Below, one piece after another: positions 1 to 4,684 of a stretch of 8,926 bases of DNA. The position numbers and the translations under genes were made by a program. The stretch comes from an uncultured Christensenella sp. (lineage in GTDB: Bacteria > Bacillota > Clostridia > Christensenellales > Borkfalkiaceae). The DNA lies in assembly GCA_905212395.1 (NCBI GenBank), contig CAJMEI010000035.1, positions 1 through 8,926 on the forward strand, given 5' to 3'. The notes below the pieces were generated by a model. It did no database searches, was not told where the DNA came from, and worked only from the letters and a program-made list of their open reading frames with translations. The number at the start of each line of letters is the position of its first letter. Position 1 is the stretch's first letter.

Positions 1-20
1 ATTTTATTAATACAAAAACA

Positions 21-49
21 TACGGCGTGGCAAAATTTGCCACGCCGTA
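21..49. terminator. Strong GC-rich stem-loop, probable intrinsic terminator
   Basis: Bases 21-34 are perfectly complementary to 36-49 (core CGGCGTGGC / GCCACGCCG), a hairpin of at least 11 stable pairs. On the plus strand it is followed by a loose T-rich run (53-56, 59-64). On the minus strand it is followed by a five-T run (14-18 read in reverse). It could therefore serve either strand. The minus-strand gene at 248-394 has its own terminator at 200-228, so this stem may end a plus-strand gene lying left of the window, in a convergent arrangement. That gene is not visible here. Confidence 0.65.
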
Positions 50-199
50 ACCTTTTAGTTTATTAAAGCGATTATATTTAAGTATATAGGAAATTTTAAA
101 AAAAGATTTGCCTATGAAAAATTTTATGTATCAGTTATAATTGCTAAAAAATTTAATAACGTTTTATGCTTTTTCTTTCGTTTTAAAAAATTACGAAAA

Positions 200-228
200 T
201 AGTCTGAAAACGTTTGTTTTTCAGACTA
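200..228 (-). terminator. Intrinsic terminator of the 48-residue ORF
   Basis: Bases 200-210 (TAGTCTGAAAA) and 218-228 (TTTTCAGACTA) form a perfect 11-pair stem with a 7-base loop. Read on the minus strand, the stem is followed by TTTTC and a second T run. It lies about 20 bases past the stop codon of the small minus-strand ORF, the position expected for that transcript's terminator. Confidence 0.65.
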
Positions 229-247
229 AATAATTTTGAGTATATTT

Positions 248-394
248 TTAACCCCACGGCATAGAAGAGCTATCGTCTTCACCCGGTGTAATATACGGAC
301 TATCTGCCGACGCTGTATTAACCAATAAATCAACGTCGTCAAAATATTCAATTTCAATTACAGGTTGTAAATACTTTTTTTTATCCTCTCCCAT
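248..394 (-). CDS. Small acidic protein of unknown function, 48 residues
   Basis: An ATG at 394 opens a 48-codon frame ending in TAA at 250-248. The protein begins MGEDKKKYLQPVIEIEYF and ends GEDDSSSMPWG. It has a short basic start, a hydrophobic stretch around residues 9-24, then a polar acidic Ser/Asp-rich tail. There is no transmembrane helix, no signal peptide, and no cysteine or glycine-rich core. Support for a real gene: GAGGG at 404-400, five bases before the start; a promoter at 459-431; and an intrinsic terminator at 228-200. ATGs at 409 and 406 are in frame but have poorer Shine-Dalgarno placement. From memory, the layout (Lys/Tyr then Pro-x-Ile-Glu-Ile near the start, variable acidic end) resembles tiny uncharacterised proteins common in Clostridia, but I cannot name a family. 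It lies downstream of aspS on the same strand. Function is unknown. Confidence 0.68.
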   Translation of the reverse strand: MGEDKKKYLQPVIEIEYFDDVDLLVNTASADSPYITPGEDDSSSMPWG

Positions 395-430
395 AATATC
401 CCTCATCATAATAACCTATACTACTTAACA

Positions 431-459
431 AAATTACCACAAGTAAAAATATTTGTCAA
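431..459 (-). promoter_or_regulatory. Promoter for the 48-residue ORF
   Basis: On the minus strand, TTGACA (459-454) is followed after 17 bases by TAATTT (436-431), with TG one base upstream of the -10 (extended -10 type). The -35 is perfect and the -10 is weak, partly offset by the TG. A start near 424 would give a leader of about 30 bases before the ATG at 394. It begins only about 20 bases past the aspS stop codon, so the small gene can be transcribed independently of aspS. No convincing aspS terminator lies between them, so read-through is also possible. Confidence 0.6.
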
Positions 460-477
460 TAGATTTGTGAATATTTT

Positions 478-2259
478 TTAAATATTTTCTATTTTAATGT
501 GTAACTCTTTTAATTGTTTTTCTTCTACAACATCGGGAGCATTACTCATTAAACAGCTTGCGTTTTGTACTTTCGGGAATGCAATTACGTCTTTAATGTT
601 ATCGGTTTTGGTAAGTAGCATAGTAAGTCTATCCAACCCGAACGCTAATCCGCCGTGCGGTGGAGCGCCGTATTTAAACGCTTCTACGAAAAATCCGAAT
701 TTGTTTTTTACGTCTTCTTCGCTTAGTCCCAAAGCTTTAAATACTCTTTTTTGAACGTCTTGTCTATGAATTCTTATAGAACCGCCACCCGCTTCTTGTC
801 CGTTTATTACTAAATCGTAAGCCTTTGCCCTAATTCTACCCTTATCGGTTTCAAGATATTGCAAATCTTCGTCTTTCATTGCGGTAAAGGGGTGATGAAC
901 GGCAACGAACCTTTGTTCTTCTTCGCTATACTCGAACATCGGGAATTCCGTTACCCATAATATATCATATTCGTTTTTGTCGTATAAATTAAACTTATCC
1001 GCCAAATGCAATCTTAACGCGCCTAAAGCGTTGTATACGGCGTTGTTTTTATCCGCAACGAATAAAAGCGCGTCTCCGTCCGCAAAATCGGTTAAAGCAA
1101 ATATTTCGTTTAACTCATCTTCGGATAAGAATTTCGCTATGGGAGATTTTAGTTCTCCGTTTACTTTCGTTATCCAACAAAGTCCCTTTGCGCCTGTGGT
1201 TTTTACGAATTCGCTTAAAGAATCTAACTCTTTTCTAGATAGTTTGTCCGCCAAACCTTTTGCGTTAATACACCTTACGCTACCGATTTTAACCGCGTCC
1301 GTAAACACCTTAAATCCGCAATTTTTAACGGCGTCCGATACGTCTATAAGTTTTAAACCGAATCTTGTATCGGGCTTGTCCGAACCGTAAGAATTCATAG
1401 CTTCTTTATAAGTCATAGTTTTAAAATGACCTTCGGGTAAAGTAATTCCGCCCGCTTTTAAGAAAATTTCTTTAATTAAATTTTCTATCGGGTACATAAC
1501 GTCGGTTTCGTCTTCCACAAAACTCATTTCTAAATCTATTTGAGTAAATTCGGGTTGACGGTTAGCCCTTAAATCTTCGTCCCTGAAACATTTTGTAATT
1601 TGGAAATATCTATCCGTTCCCGCTATCATCAACAACTGTTTGTATAGTTGCGGGGATTGCGGTAACGCGTAAAAACAACCTTCTTTTATTCTTGAAGGAA
1701 CTAAATAGTCCCTTGCCCCTTCTGGCGTGGATTTACCGAGCATAGGCGTTTCTACTTCTATAAATCCGAGCTTATCTAAGTAATCTCTGGTAGCCTTTGT
1801 GATAGCGTATCTTACCGATAAATTCTTTTGAAGAGAAGCTCTTCTTAAATCGAGATACCTATATTTTAATCTTAACTGTTCGTTGGCGTTGGTGTCGTCC
1901 GTAATTTCGAAAGGAGTAGTTTCCGCTTCCGATAAAATTTTAAGATTAGAAACTTTTATTTCTATTTCTCCCGTAGGAATTTTATCCGTTTTACTGGCTC
2001 TTTCGGAAACGATTCCTTCTACCGCAACGACGTATTCGCTTTTTAATAAGCCCGCTTTTTCAAACAATTCTTGATTGTCCGCGCCGTCTACCACTATTTG
2101 AACTATTCCCGTTTTATCTCTTACGTCCGCAAAAATAAGCCCGCCGAGATTTCTTTTCTTTTGTATCCAACCGTTTATAACTACTTTTCTATTTAAGTCT
2201 TTTATCGTAAAACTTCCGCAAGTATCGGTCCTTTTAAGACCACCCATAAATTCTGCCAT
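478..2259 (-). CDS. aspS: Aspartyl-tRNA synthetase (class II, bacterial type)
   Basis: Charges tRNA(Asp) with aspartate, using ATP, in the cytoplasm. The protein is 593 residues from the ATG, the usual bacterial AspRS length. It has an N-terminal OB-fold anticodon-binding domain (about 15-110, with GWIQKKRNLGG at 30-40) and a class II catalytic core. Motif 1 is around 166-185. The aspartate-site QSPQ is at 201-204. Motif 2 is FRDEDLRANRQPEF (225-238). The bacterial GAD-type insertion spans roughly 285-430, then comes GGGSIRIH at 491-498. Motif 3 is GLAFGLDRL (537-545), followed by the family-typical C-terminal region ending near SNAPD. All key motifs are intact. An in-frame TTG at 2271 would add four residues. 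I prefer ATG 2259 because GGAG (2269-2266) sits six bases before it, whereas the TTG would overlap that site and lie very near the predicted transcript start. It is divergent from xpt. Leu at 38, where several non-discriminating enzymes have His, weakly suggests a tRNA(Asp)-specific enzyme. Confidence 0.97.
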   Translation of the reverse strand: MAEFMGGLKRTDTCGSFTIKDLNRKVVINGWIQKKRNLGGLIFADVRDKTGIVQIVVDGADNQELFEKAGLLKSEYVVAVEGIVSERASKTDKIPTGEIEIKVSNLKILSEAETTPFEITDDTNANEQLRLKYRYLDLRRASLQKNLSVRYAITKATRDYLDKLGFIEVETPMLGKSTPEGARDYLVPSRIKEGCFYALPQSPQLYKQLLMIAGTDRYFQITKCFRDEDLRANRQPEFTQIDLEMSFVEDETDVMYPIENLIKEIFLKAGGITLPEGHFKTMTYKEAMNSYGSDKPDTRFGLKLIDVSDAVKNCGFKVFTDAVKIGSVRCINAKGLADKLSRKELDSLSEFVKTTGAKGLCWITKVNGELKSPIAKFLSEDELNEIFALTDFADGDALLFVADKNNAVYNALGALRLHLADKFNLYDKNEYDILWVTEFPMFEYSEEEQRFVAVHHPFTAMKDEDLQYLETDKGRIRAKAYDLVINGQEAGGGSIRIHRQDVQKRVFKALGLSEEDVKNKFGFFVEAFKYGAPPHGGLAFGLDRLTMLLTKTDNIKDVIAFPKVQNASCLMSNAPDVVEEKQLKELHIKIENI

Positions 2260-2265
2260 ATTTTT

Positions 2266-2269
2266 CTCC
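2266..2269 (-). promoter_or_regulatory. Shine-Dalgarno that fixes the aspS start
   Basis: Minus-strand GGAG at 2269-2266 lies six bases upstream of the ATG at 2259. It overlaps the alternative TTG codon at 2271-2269, so that codon cannot be served by it. No other purine-rich site lies upstream before the predicted transcript start near 2279. This decides the start in favour of ATG 2259. Confidence 0.75.
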
Positions 2270-2285
2270 AAAATAAATTAACTAA

Positions 2286-2314
2286 ATTATACTACTACTT
2301 TTTATCTTTGTCAA
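2286..2314 (-). promoter_or_regulatory. aspS promoter, consensus -35 and -10
   Basis: Minus strand: TTGACA (2314-2309), 17-base spacer, TATAAT (2291-2286), matching the sigma-A/sigma-70 consensus exactly. The start would be near 2279, giving a leader of only about 20 bases before ATG 2259. No T-box or other leader structure fits in that space, so regulation by a tRNA-sensing leader is unlikely. Confidence 0.85.
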
Positions 2315-2424
2315 ACCAATTTTTACCTAAATTAGGTTTTTTATTCCTTATTATATACAACATCTTGCGATTTTTTTTAATTTTTAATTTCTTGTAAAAA
2401 AAATAAAAAACGAGTAAAAATCGT

Positions 2425-2453
2425 TTGACAAATATTTTTTCGTCTTGTATAAT
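2425..2453 (+). promoter_or_regulatory. Promoter of the xpt-transporter operon
   Basis: TTGACA at 2425-2430, a 17-base spacer and TATAAT at 2448-2453 are an exact consensus sigma-A promoter. Transcription would begin near 2460, about ten bases before the riboswitch P1 stem. Such a strong promoter combined with a terminator-type riboswitch fits control by premature termination rather than by initiation. Confidence 0.9.
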
Positions 2454-2469
2454 CAAGCCATAAATCTAG

Positions 2470-2539
2470 CGAATATATACTCGGATAAATAATCAGGCCC
2501 GAGAGTTTCTACCGTATCGCCTTTAAATACGACTATTCG
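2470..2539 (+). promoter_or_regulatory. Purine riboswitch aptamer, guanine type
   Basis: The three-way junction can be drawn by hand. P1 is CGAATA (2470-2475) with TATTCG (2534-2539). P2 is CTCGG (2480-2484) with CCGAG (2499-2503). J2/3 contains the hallmark TTTCTACC (2506-2513). P3 is CGTAT (2513-2517) with ATACG (2527-2531), followed by GACTAT. The base before TAT (C2533, equivalent to C74 of the Bacillus xpt aptamer) is C, which specifies guanine, hypoxanthine or xanthine rather than adenine. G2496-G2497 in L2 and C2520-C2521 in L3 can form the usual loop-loop pairs. Departures from the consensus are J1/2 (TATAC rather than TAATC), a 14-base L2 instead of about 7, and an L3 shifted by one base. 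It lies just upstream of xpt, the classic location. An intact J2/3 argues against a 2'-deoxyguanosine class. Confidence 0.92.
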
Positions 2540-2592
2540 ATTCATTACTATTAAGAATACTCTTATTTATGGATTGTGTAGCGGATACGGTA
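2510..2592 (+). promoter_or_regulatory. Antiterminator pairing of the xpt leader
   Basis: TACCGTATC (2510-2518) is perfectly complementary to GATACGGTA (2584-2592). Two further pairs (2519-2520 with 2581-2582) form across one bulged base (G2583). The upstream strand is the end of aptamer J2/3 plus the 5' strand of P3. The downstream strand is most of the terminator 5' arm and part of its loop. Aptamer and antiterminator therefore exclude each other, and so do antiterminator and terminator. Inferred logic: ligand stabilises the aptamer, the terminator forms, and expression is off. Confidence 0.8.
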
Positions 2593-2614
2593 AAAAGTAT
2601 CCGCTTTTTATTTT
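2580..2614 (+). terminator. Riboswitch-controlled intrinsic terminator before xpt
   Basis: GCGGATAC (2581-2588) pairs with GTATCCGC (2597-2604), plus A2580-T2605, around an 8-base loop. The T-rich tract 2605-2614 follows. It lies 12 bases before the xpt ATG, leaving the AAAGG Shine-Dalgarno (2616-2620) just outside the stem. Control is therefore transcriptional rather than by hiding the ribosome site. Confidence 0.9.
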
Positions 2615-2626
2615 CAAAGGAAAAAC

Positions 2627-3199
2627 ATGAAGCTATTAGAAGACAGAATTAAATTATGTGGAAAAGTTCTACCCGGCAACGTGCTTAAAGTAGATTCTTT
2701 TTTGAACAATCAAATAGACGTCGCTCTTTTAGTAGAAATGGGAAAGGAAATTTATAATCATTTTAAGGACTGCTCAGTCAACAAAATCGTTACCATAGAA
2801 TCTAGCGGTATCGGTCTAGCTTGTATTACTGCGCAGTTTTTTAATTGTAAAGTCGTTTTCGCAAGAAAAAGCAAATCTTCTAATATGAGTAATGACGTTT
2901 TCTCTTCTACCGCTTATTCTTACACGCACAAAACTAATAACAACGTTATAATTTCCAAAGAATACTTAACGAAAGACGACAACGTTTTGCTTATTGACGA
3001 CTTTTTAGCCAACGGCGAAGCTACCAAAGCTTTGATAGACTTATTAAATCAAGCGGGCGCAACTTTAAAAGGCGTTGCCATTGCGGTTGAAAAAGGTTTT
3101 CAAGGCGGTGGAGATAAGTTAAGGGAGCAAGGCATTGACCTTTTATCGCTTGCGATAGTAGATAAAATGGACGAAAACGGAATAACGTTCCGTTCGTAA
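2627..3199 (+). CDS. xpt: Xanthine phosphoribosyltransferase
   Basis: Transfers the phosphoribosyl group of PRPP to xanthine, giving XMP for guanine nucleotide synthesis; a cytosolic purine salvage enzyme. The 190 residues match the Bacillus Xpt length (194). Conserved pieces recalled from that family are KVDSFLNNQID (21-31), KIVTIESSGIG (53-63) and VVFARK (76-81). The PRPP-binding signature is VLLIDDFLANGEA (120-132), with the paired acidic residues at 124-125. VEKGFQ (154-159) lies in the C-terminal part. The ATG at 2627 follows AAAGG (2616-2620) by six bases. It is the first gene after the guanine-type riboswitch, so it should be repressed when guanine or xanthine is plentiful. There is an 85-base gap to the next gene and no new promoter that I can see, so the transporter is likely cotranscribed. 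Other type I phosphoribosyltransferases share the PRPP loop, but the N-terminal match and context favour Xpt. Confidence 0.96.
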   Translation: MKLLEDRIKLCGKVLPGNVLKVDSFLNNQIDVALLVEMGKEIYNHFKDCSVNKIVTIESSGIGLACITAQFFNCKVVFARKSKSSNMSNDVFSSTAYSYTHKTNNNVIISKEYLTKDDNVLLIDDFLANGEATKALIDLLNQAGATLKGVAIAVEKGFQGGGDKLREQGIDLLSLAIVDKMDENGITFRS

Positions 3200-3222
3200 A
3201 AAAACTAAAATAACTACCGAAA

Positions 3223-3241
3223 AAAACGGGAAATCCGTTTT
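3223..3241 (+). other. Small stem-loop between xpt and the binding-protein gene
   Basis: AAAACGG (3223-3229) pairs with CCGTTTT (3235-3241) around a 5-base loop. The T run is only the 3' arm itself and the next bases are AAATAAAG, so this is at best a weak terminator. It may instead mark a processing or stability site in a shared transcript. A second tiny stem, CCC-GAAA-GGG (3259-3268), lies just upstream of the next Shine-Dalgarno. Confidence 0.35.
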
Positions 3242-3284
3242 AAATAAAGTCTAAAAAACCCGAAAGGGATATGGAGGAAAAGTA

Positions 3285-4541
3285 ATGAAAAAGTTTATTA
3301 CCCTTTTGCTCGCTTTGAGCATGACAATCGCTTGTTTTTCGTTTACCGCTTGCGGAAAGAAGAAAGACGACAGAATGAAAGTAGGTCTTTTATGTTTACA
3401 CAACGACGAATCTACCTACGATAAAAACTTTATCGACGCTTTCAACGCAGCTTGTGAAGCTAAGGGAGTTAAAGGAATTATTAAAACGGACATTCCCGAA
3501 AACTCTGCCGAATGTGAAAACGCAGCGGAAGATTTAGTAGATCAAGGTTGCAAAATCGTATTTGCTGATTCGTTCGGACACGAAAACAATATGTTAACCG
3601 TTGCAAGAAAGCACTCTGACGTTCAATTCTGCCACGCTACGGGAAATCAAGCTAAAGCAGCAAACTTACCTAACTTCCACAATGCTTTCGCTTCTATTTA
3701 CGAAGGAAGATATTTAGCAGGCGTTGCGGCAGGCGTTAAACTTTTAGCTATGTACGAAGCTGACAACAGTATTGCTAAAAGCGGAGTTATAACCGTTGGT
3801 TACGTAGGAGCTTACGAATATGCAGAAGTTATATCCGGTTACACTTCTTGGTTACTCGGAATTCGTAGCGTATTTAAAGAAGCAAATAACGGTATTACCG
3901 TAAACATGAAGGTTAAATTCACGAATAGTTGGTACAGCGAACCAGACGAGAGCAGTGCGGCTACTGCCTTAATAAATGCCGGTTGTGTACTTATTTCTCA
4001 ACACGCTGACTCTTGGGGCGCTCCCACGGCTTGCGAAAACAACAGCGTTCCTAACGTTTCTTACAACGGAAGCACCGAATCCAGATGCCCCAACACCTTT
4101 ATAATTTCTTCTAGAATTAACTGGCAACCTTATTTTGAATACGTTATCGACTGTGTTCAAAATAACAAGACTGCTGAAATGGCTAGCGACTGGGTTGGAA
4201 CTATTGCAACCAACAGCGTTGTATTAACCGACCTTGGAAAAATTGCTCCCGCAGCAGGAACGCAAACGAAATTAGACACTGTAAAAACTGAATTAATAAA
4301 CGGAACGAGAAAAGTATTCGATACTTCTTTATTTACCGTTTCTTCTTACGTAGGCGGAACTTTCCCTGAATTTAATACCGCTGATATTACGATAGATGGA
4401 AACAATAAACTTACTTCCGCTATACATAACGGCATACAAGTTGTTAAAACCATTAACGGAATTACTTATTTTGACGAATCAGCACACCGTTCAGCTCCCT
4501 ATTTCGATATTCATATCGATGGAATTGAAAAGGTATCTTAA
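3285..4541 (+). CDS. BMP-family substrate-binding lipoprotein of a purine/nucleoside ABC importer
   Basis: Binds the substrate outside the membrane and hands it to the permeases encoded downstream. The 418-residue precursor has a lipoprotein signal peptide: basic KK, a hydrophobic core at about 4-20, and a lipobox ending FTAC with the lipidated Cys at 23. A charged GKKKDD linker follows. The mature part has the basic-membrane-protein (BMP/PnrA) two-lobe layout: MKVGLLCLHNDESTYD (31-46), ADLVDQGCKIVFADSFGHE region (81-100), NFHNAFASIYEGRYLAGVAAG region (130-150), VGYVGAYEYAEVISG (171-185) and RSAPYFDIHIDGI (402-414). Characterised relatives (Treponema PnrA, Bacillus NupN, Lactococcus BmpA) bind purine or other nucleosides; some family members bind riboflavin or other ligands. 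The ATG follows GGAGG (3273-3277) by seven bases, one of the strongest translation signals here, as expected for an abundant binding protein. Context with xpt and a guanine riboswitch favours a purine ligand. This is inferred. Confidence 0.92.
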   Translation: MKKFITLLLALSMTIACFSFTACGKKKDDRMKVGLLCLHNDESTYDKNFIDAFNAACEAKGVKGIIKTDIPENSAECENAAEDLVDQGCKIVFADSFGHENNMLTVARKHSDVQFCHATGNQAKAANLPNFHNAFASIYEGRYLAGVAAGVKLLAMYEADNSIAKSGVITVGYVGAYEYAEVISGYTSWLLGIRSVFKEANNGITVNMKVKFTNSWYSEPDESSAATALINAGCVLISQHADSWGAPTACENNSVPNVSYNGSTESRCPNTFIISSRINWQPYFEYVIDCVQNNKTAEMASDWVGTIATNSVVLTDLGKIAPAAGTQTKLDTVKTELINGTRKVFDTSLFTVSSYVGGTFPEFNTADITIDGNNKLTSAIHNGIQVVKTINGITYFDESAHRSAPYFDIHIDGIEKVS

Positions 4542-4579
4542 GCAAAAAAGCTTAATTTAAAAGTAAAAATTTATTATAC

Positions 4580-4617
4580 CCAAGGGGAAATATTCCCCTT
4601 GGATATATTGTTTTTTT
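4580..4617 (+). terminator. Stem-loop and T-run between binding-protein and ATPase genes
   Basis: CCAAGGGGAA (4580-4589) and TTCCCCTTGG (4593-4602) form a perfect 10-pair stem with a 3-base loop (9 pairs and 5 bases if the top pair opens). A run of seven T follows at 4611-4617, eight bases beyond the stem. The gap makes it a less than ideal intrinsic terminator. Its position, 38 bases after the binding-protein stop and before the ATPase, is typical of partial terminators or mRNA-stabilising hairpins that let the binding protein be made in excess of the other subunits. Confidence 0.6.
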
Positions 4618-4684
4618 ACAAAAGAAAAGATAATTTAATTTATAACAAAGTTATTCATTTTTAAAGATTTTAAGGAAAAAACTA

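Noticed and set aside
80..120. ATAGG...CCTAT stem around an A/T-rich loop, and an 8-codon frame starting near 114
   Set aside because: The stem is short with a large loop and no T-run, and the frame is too short to be supported as a gene.
470..486. AATATTT/AAATATT inverted repeat at the end of aspS as a terminator
   Set aside because: It consists only of A and T, overlaps the stop codon and would be too unstable to stop transcription. aspS may simply read on to the stem at 200-228.
497..1390. Plus-strand open frames of 85 and 137 codons opposite aspS
   Set aside because: They lie inside the clearly coding aspS gene on the other strand, lack Shine-Dalgarno sites and give Ser/Leu-rich low-information products typical of antisense shadows.
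2260..2400. T-box or other tRNA-sensing leader for aspS
   Set aside because: The consensus promoter leaves only about 20 bases of leader, and no T-box sequence is seen.
4608..4646. Possible promoter between the binding-protein and ATPase genes (TTGTTT or TTTACA with TAATTT or TATAAC)
   Set aside because: No pairing of a good -35 and -10 has acceptable spacing; such matches are expected by chance in this A/T-rich stretch.
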